From Roseovarius sp. UBA6167 (GTDB lineage Bacteria > Pseudomonadota > Alphaproteobacteria > Rhodobacterales > Rhodobacteraceae), in the NCBI GenBank assembly GCA_002428225.1, contig DIUD01000017.1, forward strand, positions 13,684 to 25,675: a stretch of DNA of 11,992 bases, read 5' to 3'. Shown here one piece after another: positions 5,148 through 11,992 of this stretch (position 1 is its first letter; each line of letters begins with the position of its first letter). The notes under the pieces were generated by a model that was not told the origin of the DNA, did not search any database, and saw nothing but the letters and a program-made list of their open reading frames with translations. The position numbers and the translations under genes are program-made.

Positions 5148-7322
5148 ATGACCCAATCCGATTTCCTCAAGCACCCCGCCCCCGCCCCGGTGGATCTGCC
5201 CGATCTCGACATCACCGGGCCGGGCCGGTTCTTCAACCGAGAACTGAGCTGGCTCGGCTTCAACTGGCGGGTTCTGGAAGAGGCGCAGAACCCCCGCGTG
5301 CCGCTGCTGGAGCGGCTGCGCTTTCTTTCGATTTCGGCCACCAATCTCGACGAGTTCTACAACGTGCGCGTGGCGGGCCTGCGCGAACTTGCAAAGGCCG
5401 GTAACACCACCCCTGCCGCCGACGGTCTCAGCCCCGCCGAACAGCTTGTGCTGATCAACGAGAGCGCCCGCAAGCTGCTTGAATCGCAGCAGGAGACCTT
5501 TGATAACCTGCGCGCCGAGATGGAGCGCGAGCGCATCGCGATCCTCGACCGCGAGGCGCTTGACGAGGCCGACCGCGCGCATCTTGACGAGGTGTTCCTG
5601 CACAAGGTCTTTCCGGTGCTCTCACCGCTGGCGATCGACCCGGCGCACCCCTTTCCCTTCATCCCCAATCTCGGCTTTGTCCTTGCCCTGCAACTGGAGC
5701 GCAAGGCCGACCGCCGGCCGCTTCAGGCGCTGTTGCCGATCCCGCAGCAGATCGACCGTTTCGTGAGCCTGCCCGCGCCCGAGGGCGCGCATCGCGCGCT
5801 GCCGCTGGAGGAACTGCTGCTGTTGCACCTGCGCAGCCTCTTTCCGGGCTATCGCTATATCGGCCACTGCGCCTTTCGGGTGTTGCGCGACAGCGATCTG
5901 GAGGTGGAGGAAGAGGCCGAGGACCTCGTGCGCGAATTCGAGGTCGCGCTCAAGCGTCGCCGCCGGGGCGAGGTGGTCCGCATGAAGATCACCGCCGGCG
6001 CGCCCGAGGCGCTGCGCGAGGTCATCATGGAAGAGCTTCATGTCCGCCCCGACGAGGTGGTGGAGGTGGATGGCATGATCGGGCTGGCCGATCTCAAGGA
6101 ACTGGTGCTCGATGCGCGCCCCGATCTTCTGTGGCCGCCCTTCACCCCGCGCGTGCCCGAGCGCGTGCAGGATCATGGCGGCGACATGTTCGCCGCGATC
6201 CGGCAGAAGGACATGCTGCTGCACCATCCCTACGAGACCTTCGACATGGTGGTGCGCTTTCTGGAACAGGCGGCGCGCGACCCGGACGTGCTGGCGATCA
6301 AGCAGACGCTCTATCGCACCTCGCGCAACTCGCCGATCGTCGAGGCGCTGTGCGAGGCCGCCGAGGATGGCAAATCCGTCACCGCGCTGGTCGAGCTGAA
6401 GGCGCGCTTCGACGAGGCCGCCAATATCCGGCAGTCGCGGCGGCTGGAACGCGCGGGCGCGCATGTGGTCTATGGTTTTATCGACCTCAAGACCCATGCC
6501 AAGATCTCGACCGTCGTGCGCCGCGAGGGCGACAACCTGGTGACCTATACGCATTTCGGCACCGGCAATTACCACCCGATCACCGCGCGCATCTATACCG
6601 ATCTGAGCTTTTTCACCTGCGACCCCGCACTGGGGCGCGACGCCACCAAGGTGTTCAACTATCTCTCGGGCTATGCCGAGCCGGAAGGGCTGGAAAACCT
6701 GTCGCTTTCGCCGATGTCGCTCAAGCCGCGGCTGATCGAGATGATCGGCCATGAGGCCGATCTGGCCCGCGCCGGAAAGCCCGCCGCGATCTGGGCCAAG
6801 ATGAATTCGCTGATCGAGCCGGAGGTGATCGACGCGCTCTATGCGGCCTCCGAGGCGGGGGTAAGGATCGATCTGGTGGTGCGCGGCATCTGCGGGCTGC
6901 GCCCCGGCATCAGGGGGCTGTCGTCAAATATCCGCGTCAAATCCATCGTCGGGCGATTTCTGGAACATTCGCGCATCGTGGCCTTTGGCAATGGCGCGGG
7001 ACTGCCATCGAAAAAGGCGCGGGTGTTCATTTCCTCGGCCGACTGGATGGGCCGCAACCTCAACCGCCGGGTGGAAACGCTGGTCGAGACCACCAACCCC
7101 ACCGTCAAGGCCCAGATCGTGAGCCAGATCCTTGCCGCCAACATGGCCGATGTGGCGCAAAGCTGGGTGATGTTCCCCGACGGCAGCTTTCGCCGCGAGC
7201 CGGTGCCCGAGGGGGCGTTCGCCTTCAACTGTCACCGGTTCTTCATGGAAAACCCCTCGCTGTCGGGGCGCGGCTCTGCCGGGGCGGCGGATGTGCCCAA
7301 ACTCACCCATACCGACGATTGA
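5148..7322 (+). CDS. ppk1: Polyphosphate kinase 1
   Basis: Makes polyphosphate reversibly from the terminal phosphate of ATP (724 residues; E. coli Ppk has 688). The N domain has RELSWLGFNWRVLEEA (31-46) and RFLSISATNLDEFYNVR (58-74). The head domain spans about 135-335. The catalytic C1/C2 domains are phospholipase-D-like. The autophosphorylated histidine is H450 in DLKTHAKI (446-453, matching E. coli H435), and the second active-site histidine is H607 in FLEHSRI (604-610, matching H592). Other signatures are LYRTSRNSPIVEAL (388-401), ELKARFDEAANI (416-427), HFGTGNYH (469-476) and SSADWMGRN (629-637). No key residue is missing. The ribosome site is weak (AAGG, 5 bases before ATG). About 25 extra N-terminal residues precede the conserved part. 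It is followed by ppx after 51 bases, so both arms of polyphosphate turnover are adjacent. Confidence 0.97.
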   Translation: MTQSDFLKHPAPAPVDLPDLDITGPGRFFNRELSWLGFNWRVLEEAQNPRVPLLERLRFLSISATNLDEFYNVRVAGLRELAKAGNTTPAADGLSPAEQLVLINESARKLLESQQETFDNLRAEMERERIAILDREALDEADRAHLDEVFLHKVFPVLSPLAIDPAHPFPFIPNLGFVLALQLERKADRRPLQALLPIPQQIDRFVSLPAPEGAHRALPLEELLLLHLRSLFPGYRYIGHCAFRVLRDSDLEVEEEAEDLVREFEVALKRRRRGEVVRMKITAGAPEALREVIMEELHVRPDEVVEVDGMIGLADLKELVLDARPDLLWPPFTPRVPERVQDHGGDMFAAIRQKDMLLHHPYETFDMVVRFLEQAARDPDVLAIKQTLYRTSRNSPIVEALCEAAEDGKSVTALVELKARFDEAANIRQSRRLERAGAHVVYGFIDLKTHAKISTVVRREGDNLVTYTHFGTGNYHPITARIYTDLSFFTCDPALGRDATKVFNYLSGYAEPEGLENLSLSPMSLKPRLIEMIGHEADLARAGKPAAIWAKMNSLIEPEVIDALYAASEAGVRIDLVVRGICGLRPGIRGLSSNIRVKSIVGRFLEHSRIVAFGNGAGLPSKKARVFISSADWMGRNLNRRVETLVETTNPTVKAQIVSQILAANMADVAQSWVMFPDGSFRREPVPEGAFAFNCHRFFMENPSLSGRGSAGAADVPKLTHTDD

Positions 7323-7324
7323 CC

Positions 7325-7338
7325 CAGGCGCGCGCCTG
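7325..7338. repeat. 14-bp perfect palindrome in the ppk1-ppx gap
   Basis: CAGGCGCGCGCCTG begins 3 bases after the ppk1 stop. It is self-complementary with no real loop and no T run follows, so it is a poor terminator. It could slow ribosomes or RNA decay between the two genes, or be chance in GC-rich DNA. Confidence 0.4.
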
Positions 7339-7373
7339 ACGCATAGACGGGGTGCAAACCGGCAAGGCAGGCG

Positions 7374-8930
7374 ATGGACGGCGTGAACGATCCCGCAGAG
7401 CATCCTGACGGCCCCTTTGGCCGTCCGCTCTTCGACAGCCCCGAGGCGCGCGCGCTGTCCCGCGTGGGGGTGGTCGATGTCGGATCGAACTCGGTGCGCC
7501 TTGTGGTGTTTGACGGCGCGGCGCGCAGTCCGGCCTATTTCTACAACGAAAAGATCATGTGCGGGCTGGGGGCAGGGCTCTCGGTCACGGGGCGGCTCAA
7601 CCCCGAGGGGCGCAAGCGCGCGCTCGACGCGCTGCGGCGCTTTGCGCTTCTGGCTGAGGGGATGGAAACCGGCCCGCTGAGCGCGGTGGCCACGGCGGCG
7701 GTGCGCGAGGCCGGGGATGGTGCGGATTTCCAGGCCGAAGTGCTGCGCGAGACCGGCATCAGGCTGTTCGTGATCGACGGCCCCGAAGAGGCGCGGCTCT
7801 CGGCGCAGGGCGTGCTTCTGGGCTGGCCGGGGGCTTACGGGCTTGTCTGCGACATGGGCGGCGCGTCGATGGAACTGGCCGAGATCGACGGCGGCCGCGT
7901 CGGGCGCTGCGTCACCTCGCCGCTTGGCCCGCTCAAGCTGCGCGACATCAAGGGCGGCAAGAAGGCGCGCCGCGCCCATATCCGCGCCACGCTCGACAGG
8001 CTGCGCGCCGACCTGGGCGAGCAGAAGAACCGGCTCTTCCTTGTCGGCGGATCGTGGCGGGCCTTCGCCCGGATCGACATGGCGCGGCGCGGCTATCCGC
8101 TGCATGTGCTGCACGAATACCGGATGAGCGCGGCGGATGTGCGCGCCACCATCAAGCATATCGAAAAGACCCCTCCTGACAGTCTGCGCGCGCAATCGGG
8201 CGTGTCCCCGGCGCGGATTGCGCTGGTGCCTTATGCGGCAGAGGTGCTGCGCGAGGTGGTGCGCATCTTTCGCCCCCATGACATCGCGGTATCGAGCTAC
8301 GGCATCCGCGAGGGTCTGCTCTACGAGCAGATGCCGCAGCTGCTGCGTGACCGCGATCCGCTGATCGAGGCGTGCCGCTTTGCCGAGGCCAAGGATGCGC
8401 GCCTGCCGGGGTTCGGTCGGGTGCTCTACGATTTCATCCTGCCGATCTTCAAATCCGTTGGCGAAGAGCGGCTGCGCATCGTCAAGGCGGCCTGCCTTCT
8501 CCATGATGTCAGCTGGCGCGCGCATCCCGATTACCGTGCCGAGGATTGTTTCGACAACGCCACCCGCGCCAATCTCGGCGGGCTCGATCATTCCGAACGG
8601 GTGGTGCTCGGCCTTGCGCTGCTCTACCGTTATTCCAACAAGCGCGACGGCACCCGGTTCGAGGCGCTGGCCGGTCTGATCACCGAACGCCAGCGCCACG
8701 AGGCCGAGGTTCTGGGCCGGGCGCTGCGCTTTGGCGCGATGCTCTGGCTCAAGGACGATGCGCATCTGGGCGAATTGCGCTGGTTCCCCAAGCGCAAGGT
8801 GCTGGAGTTGCGCCTCTCGCCCGAGGCCGCACCGCTTTTCGGCGAGGTGGCGCAGGCGCGGTTCGCCGCGCTCTGCTCGGCGCTTGGCGCGCGGGCCGAT
8901 ATCCGGCTGCCCGCACCCCCCCGGTCGTGA
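7374..8930 (+). CDS. ppx: Exopolyphosphatase, Ppx/GppA family
   Basis: A 518-residue protein (E. coli Ppx has 513) that removes phosphate from polyphosphate ends; some family members instead hydrolyse pppGpp. The actin-like ATPase fold is visible as the phosphate-1 loop VVDVGSNSVRLVV (33-45), the catalytic block DGPEEARL (135-142) with E139 matching E. coli E121, the phosphate-2 loop CDMGGASMEL (159-168) and LVGGSW (223-228). SSYGIREGLLYE (307-318) closes this part. The C-terminal third (about 330-500) is an HD-like helical domain with CLLHDVSWRAHP (374-385), as in long Ppx/GppA proteins. The ATG has AAGGCAGG nearby; a GTG at residue 4 is a possible alternative. Adjacency to ppk1 favours polyphosphate over pppGpp as the main substrate, an inference from context. 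Confidence 0.93.
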   Translation: MDGVNDPAEHPDGPFGRPLFDSPEARALSRVGVVDVGSNSVRLVVFDGAARSPAYFYNEKIMCGLGAGLSVTGRLNPEGRKRALDALRRFALLAEGMETGPLSAVATAAVREAGDGADFQAEVLRETGIRLFVIDGPEEARLSAQGVLLGWPGAYGLVCDMGGASMELAEIDGGRVGRCVTSPLGPLKLRDIKGGKKARRAHIRATLDRLRADLGEQKNRLFLVGGSWRAFARIDMARRGYPLHVLHEYRMSAADVRATIKHIEKTPPDSLRAQSGVSPARIALVPYAAEVLREVVRIFRPHDIAVSSYGIREGLLYEQMPQLLRDRDPLIEACRFAEAKDARLPGFGRVLYDFILPIFKSVGEERLRIVKAACLLHDVSWRAHPDYRAEDCFDNATRANLGGLDHSERVVLGLALLYRYSNKRDGTRFEALAGLITERQRHEAEVLGRALRFGAMLWLKDDAHLGELRWFPKRKVLELRLSPEAAPLFGEVAQARFAALCSALGARADIRLPAPPRS

Positions 8931-8940
8931 TCTCTCGCGC

Positions 8941-8992
8941 GCCGGGGGCGGCTCGGAAACGGGACCGCCCCCGGCCGATGGCGGGGGCGGTC
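8941..8992. terminator. Overlapping GC-rich hairpins between convergent ppx and fadJ
   Basis: GCCGGGGGCGG (8941-8951) pairs perfectly with CCGCCCCCGGC (8965-8975) around a 13-base loop. The second arm also lies in another stem: GACCGCCCCC (8963-8972) with GGGGGCGGTC (8983-8992), which can be extended by GCC/GGC around a GAT loop. The two folds cannot form together. The element fills most of the 84-base gap between the stops of two convergent genes, so a bidirectional terminator is the natural reading. Neither side has a clear T run. Confidence 0.6.
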
Positions 8993-9014
8993 TGCTTGCG
9001 CAATCGCGTCCTTG

Positions 9015-11213
9015 TCAGGCGGCCGCTGACCGGCTGGCGAAGCGGGTATGGAAATCCTGCCCCTTGTCGGCCATCTCGCGCAGGAGCGCGGGGGTGGCAA
9101 AGCGGGGGCCGAATTTTTCGGCCAGTTGGTCGCAGCGTTCGGCCGCGTAGGGCGTGCCGATGATGTCGAGCCAGGAAAACGGCCCGCCCGACCAGGGCGC
9201 AAAGCCCCAGCCGAGGATCGCGCCGACGTCGCCCTCGCGGATATCCTCGAGAACGCCATCTTCCAGCGCGCGCACCGCTTCGAGCACCTGCACGAACATC
9301 AGCCGGTCCTGCACCTCGCGCAGATCGGGCTGTTTCGCGGCGCGCGGGTATCTTTCGGCCAGCCCCTTCCAGTAGCCCAGCCGCTTGCCCTTTTCGTCAT
9401 AGTTAAAGAACCCGGCCCTGGACTTGCGCCCCAGACGGCCCTCGGACTCCATCCAGAAGATGACCTCATCGACGGCGTCATCGGGGTAATCGTCGCCCAT
9501 CGCCGCCTTGGTCGCCCGCGCGATCCGGGCGCCGAGATCAATCGAGGTTTCATCGACCAGTTGCAGCGGCCCCACCGGAAAGCCCATCTGCCGCGCCGCA
9601 TTGTCGATCAGCGCGGGCGCCACGCCCTCGGCCACCAGCCGGATGCCCTCGTTGATGTAGGGAATGATGCAGCGGTTGGCGTAGAAGAACCGCGCGTCAT
9701 TGACCACGATCGGCGTCTTGCGGATCTGCCGGGCATAGTCGAGCGCCTTGGCCACGGCGCGCGGGCCGGTCTTTTGTCCCTTGATGATCTCGACGAGGGC
9801 CATCTTTTCCACCGGCGAAAAGAAATGGATGCCGATGAAATCCTCCGGCCGGTCGCTGGCCCGCGCCAGATCGCTGATCGGCAGGGTCGAGGTGTTGGTG
9901 GCGAAGATGCAGGTTTCGTCCACTTCGGCGAGCGCCTTTCTCGTGGCCTCGGCCTTGATGTCCGGGTCCTCGAACACCGCCTCGACGATCAGATCGCTGC
10001 CCTTGAGGGCGCTGTAATCGGTGGTGGCCGTGATGCGCCCGAGCACCTCGGCCTTTTCCGCCTCGGTGGCCTTGCCGCGCTTGATGCCGGCGTCCATGAA
10101 ACCGGCGCTATAGGCCTTGCCACGGTCGGCGGCCTCCTGGCTCTGGTCGATGAGCACAACCTCCATGCCCGCCTGCGCCGAGACAAGGGCGATACCCGCC
10201 CCCATCATGCCCGCGCCCAGAACGCCGAGCTTCTTCACCCGCTGATCGGGCGCCTCGGGGCGGTTCGCGCCCTTCTCCAGCGCCTGCTTGTCGATGAAGA
10301 GCGTGCGGATCATCGCGCTTGACGAGGGGTTCAGCAACAGGTTGGTGAACCAGCGCGCCTCGATCCTCAGCGCGGTATCGAACGGCACGAGCGCCCCCTC
10401 ATAGACCGCCGACAAAAGCGCCTTCGGGGCCGGAAAGGCGCCTTGGGTCCTGGCATTGACCATGGCCGATGCGCCGACAAAGGTCATGAAGCCCGCCGGA
10501 TGATAGGGCGCGCCGCCGGGCATCTTGTAGCCCTTCTCGTCCCAGGGCTTGACGATGGCGGGGCCCGACAGCACCCACGCGCGCGCCTCGTCGAGAAGCT
10601 GATCGGCGGGCACCACCTCGTCCACCAGCCCGGCGGATTTGGCCCCCCGGGGATCGTTCAGCTTGCCCTCGAGCAAGAACGGCGAGGCCGCCATCGCGCC
10701 CAGCTTGCGCACCAGCCGCGTGGTGCCGCCCGCGCCGGGAAAGATGCCGAGGTTGATCTCGGGCAGGCCGATCCTGGCCTTCGGGTTGTCGGCGACAAAG
10801 ATACGGTGACAGGCGAGCGGGATCTCCAGCCCGATGCCAAGCGCGGTGCCGGGCAGCGCGGCGGCGATCGGCTTGCCGCCCTTGTTGGTCCTGGGGTCCA
10901 TGCCCGCGCGCTCGATCTTGCGCAGGATGCGGTGCATGTTCATCAGCCCGTCCATGAGACCCTGCGCCGGGTTGCCGCCGGCCGTTTCCTTCATCCGGGC
11001 AATCACGTTGAGATCCATGCCCCCGGCGAAAGACCCCTCCTTGCCGGAGGTGATGACGATGCCCTTGACCGCCTCGTCGGCCAGCGCGTCGTCGATCAGG
11101 CTGTCAAGCAGCGGCCATGCCTCCATCGACATGACATTCACGGATTTCCCGGGCACGTCCCAGGTGATGATGGCGACGCCGTCGGCGCCTTTTTCCATTG
11201 TGAAATCGGTCAC
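9015..11213 (-). CDS. fadJ: Fatty acid oxidation complex alpha subunit (enoyl-CoA hydratase / 3-hydroxyacyl-CoA dehydrogenase)
   Basis: A 732-residue bifunctional enzyme that hydrates enoyl-CoA and oxidises the resulting 3-hydroxyacyl-CoA with NAD+. The N-terminal crotonase domain (about 1-215) has the oxyanion-hole block SFAGGMDL (61-68), TALGIGLE (123-130) and RIGLPEINLGIFPGAGGT (147-164). Both catalytic glutamates are present, at E130 and E152. A linker (about 215-325) leads to the dehydrogenase domain: NAD-binding GVLGAGMMGAGIA (330-342), NTSTLPI (440-446), and IGIHFFSPVEKM (460-471) with the catalytic dyad H463/E475. Helical C-terminal domains follow (about 505-720). Length matches FadB/FadJ. 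I use fadJ, but fadB would fit equally. It is preceded by fadA with a 12-base gap; the start is GTG with a good ribosome site, the next in-frame ATG being at residue 6. Confidence 0.94.
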   Translation of the reverse strand: MTDFTMEKGADGVAIITWDVPGKSVNVMSMEAWPLLDSLIDDALADEAVKGIVITSGKEGSFAGGMDLNVIARMKETAGGNPAQGLMDGLMNMHRILRKIERAGMDPRTNKGGKPIAAALPGTALGIGLEIPLACHRIFVADNPKARIGLPEINLGIFPGAGGTTRLVRKLGAMAASPFLLEGKLNDPRGAKSAGLVDEVVPADQLLDEARAWVLSGPAIVKPWDEKGYKMPGGAPYHPAGFMTFVGASAMVNARTQGAFPAPKALLSAVYEGALVPFDTALRIEARWFTNLLLNPSSSAMIRTLFIDKQALEKGANRPEAPDQRVKKLGVLGAGMMGAGIALVSAQAGMEVVLIDQSQEAADRGKAYSAGFMDAGIKRGKATEAEKAEVLGRITATTDYSALKGSDLIVEAVFEDPDIKAEATRKALAEVDETCIFATNTSTLPISDLARASDRPEDFIGIHFFSPVEKMALVEIIKGQKTGPRAVAKALDYARQIRKTPIVVNDARFFYANRCIIPYINEGIRLVAEGVAPALIDNAARQMGFPVGPLQLVDETSIDLGARIARATKAAMGDDYPDDAVDEVIFWMESEGRLGRKSRAGFFNYDEKGKRLGYWKGLAERYPRAAKQPDLREVQDRLMFVQVLEAVRALEDGVLEDIREGDVGAILGWGFAPWSGGPFSWLDIIGTPYAAERCDQLAEKFGPRFATPALLREMADKGQDFHTRFASRSAAA

Positions 11214-11225
11214 TTTCCCACTCCC
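11211..11225 (-). promoter_or_regulatory. fadJ: GTG start and ribosome binding site of fadJ
   Basis: The 12 bases between the fadA stop and fadJ read GGGAGTGGGAAA, followed directly by GTG. The GGGAG at the upstream end sits 7 bases from the GTG and 22 from the in-frame ATG at 11198, so GTG is the better start and the purine-rich gap appears to serve only as a ribosome site. Confidence 0.7.
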
Positions 11226-11992
11226 TCATACGCGCTCGATGATGGTCGCGGCACCCATGCCCGACCCGATGCACAGCGTGGCCAGACCCAAGCCCTTGCC
11301 GGTGCGCTCCAGCTCGTCGAGAAGCGTGCCGATGATGATGGCGCCCGTGGCGCCTAACGGATGGCCCATGGCAATCGCGCCGCCATTGACGTTGACCCTG
11401 GCGTTATCGACGTCGAACGCCTGCATGAAGCGCAGCACCACGCTGGCAAAGGCCTCGTTCACCTCGAACAGGTCGATGTCGGAAATCGCCATGCCGCTGT
11501 CGGCAAGGATCTTCTGCGTCGCGGGCACCGGGCCGGTGAGCATGATCGTCGGATCGGTGCCGATCTTGCAGGTGGCGCGGATGCGCGCGCGAGGCCTGAG
11601 GCCCCATTTCTCGCCGAATGACTTGCTGCCCACCAGCACACCCGCCGAGCCATCGACGATCCCGCTGGAATTGCCCGCATGGTGGATATGCTCGATCCGC
11701 TCCAGATGCGGATATTTGAGCTTGGCAACGGCGTCAAAGCCCGGCATCACCTCGCCGATATCCCTGAAGCTCGGCTTGAGCGCGCCGAGGCTCTGCATGT
11801 CGGTGCCGGGGCGCATGTATTCGTCATGGTCGAGAATCGTCAGCCCGTTCTGGTCGCGCACCTCGATCACCGAGCGGGCGAACCGCTTGTCGTCCCAGGC
11901 CGCCTTGGCGCGGCGCTGCGACTCGACGGCAAGCGAATCGGCGTCGTCGCGGGTAAAGCCGTATTCGGTGGCGATGATATCGGCCGAAATGC
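11226..11992 (-). CDS. fadA: Acetyl-CoA C-acyltransferase (3-ketoacyl-CoA thiolase), C-terminal part
   Basis: The frame is open to the right edge, giving 254 visible residues; the N-terminal part with the nucleophilic cysteine is outside. The enzyme cleaves 3-ketoacyl-CoA with CoA to acetyl-CoA and a shortened acyl-CoA, completing the cycle run by the downstream alpha subunit. Counted from the first complete codon at the edge, the thiolase blocks are HHAGNSSGIVDGSA (103-116), FEVNEAFASV (175-184), VNGGAIAMGHPLGATGA (201-217) with active-site His210, and CIGSGMGAA (240-248) with active-site Cys240. The next gene is fadJ, in the usual fadA-then-fadJ layout of beta-oxidation operons. A biosynthetic acetoacetyl-CoA thiolase (PhaA/AtoB) is the alternative; the neighbour makes the oxidation role more likely. 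No promoter is visible, as it lies beyond the window. Confidence 0.9.
   Translation of the reverse strand, partial: ISADIIATEYGFTRDDADSLAVESQRRAKAAWDDKRFARSVIEVRDQNGLTILDHDEYMRPGTDMQSLGALKPSFRDIGEVMPGFDAVAKLKYPHLERIEHIHHAGNSSGIVDGSAGVLVGSKSFGEKWGLRPRARIRATCKIGTDPTIMLTGPVPATQKILADSGMAISDIDLFEVNEAFASVVLRFMQAFDVDNARVNVNGGAIAMGHPLGATGAIIIGTLLDELERTGKGLGLATLCIGSGMGAATIIERV

Noticed and set aside
6924..8765. A 613-codon minus-strand open frame opposite ppk1 and ppx
   Set aside because: It follows the third-position GC bias of two clearly real genes, its translation is rich in Arg, His and Ala without any domain I know, and no ribosome site supports it.
9048..11357. Long plus-strand open frames opposite fadJ and the end of fadA
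   Set aside because: Same shadow effect; the minus-strand genes carry complete catalytic motifs.
1..11992. Mobile elements, CRISPR arrays, tRNA/rRNA genes, replication origin or DnaA-box clusters
   Set aside because: I saw no transposase, terminal repeats, regularly spaced repeats, tRNA-like folds or TTATCCACA-type boxes. The region reads as ordinary core chromosome.

Overview
The window looks like chromosomal DNA of an alphaproteobacterium, most likely a Roseobacter-group member of the Rhodobacterales. The evidence is the high GC content with GC-rich third codon positions, a short prolyl-tRNA synthetase of the alphaproteobacterial type, and a replication regulator of the HdaA type lying directly before polyphosphate kinase. 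This assignment rests on recognising protein families by eye, not on a database search. I see no insertion sequences, phage genes, CRISPR arrays, tRNAs or rRNAs. Coding density is high and gene order is conventional.

Layout. (1) Positions 1-1607, minus strand: pcaI-pcaJ-pcaF (pcaF is cut by the window edge), the last two steps of the beta-ketoadipate pathway. Both gene junctions are one-base TGATG overlaps. (2) Positions 1608-1821: a 214-base gap with a strong hairpin, probably the proS terminator, and two inverted repeats that are candidate operators for the pca genes. (3) Positions 1822-3177, minus: proS. (4) Positions 3178-3321: a divergent promoter region. (5) Positions 3322-8930, plus: a membrane permease of the AI-2E family, hdaA, ppk1 and ppx. 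The first pair overlaps by 4 bases (ATGA) and the other two gaps are 51 bases each. (6) Positions 8931-9014: a convergent gap with overlapping GC-rich hairpins. (7) Positions 9015-11992, minus: fadA (cut by the window edge) followed by fadJ, the two subunits of a fatty-acid beta-oxidation complex. fadJ starts with GTG.

How the genes work together. The two edge operons both feed central metabolism with acetyl-CoA: pcaIJF turns 3-oxoadipate into succinyl-CoA plus acetyl-CoA, and fadA-fadJ shortens fatty acyl-CoAs. The central plus-strand cluster couples polyphosphate synthesis (ppk1) and breakdown (ppx) with a DnaA inactivator (hdaA), so replication control and phosphate/energy storage sit in one probable transcription unit. 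A Pho-box-like sequence just before ppk1 suggests a possible phosphate-responsive internal promoter.

Nothing here is clearly a new system. The points most worth checking are the Pho-box-like element before ppk1, the paired inverted repeats before pcaI, the competing hairpins between ppx and fadJ, and the tandem repeat at the AI-2E/hdaA junction.
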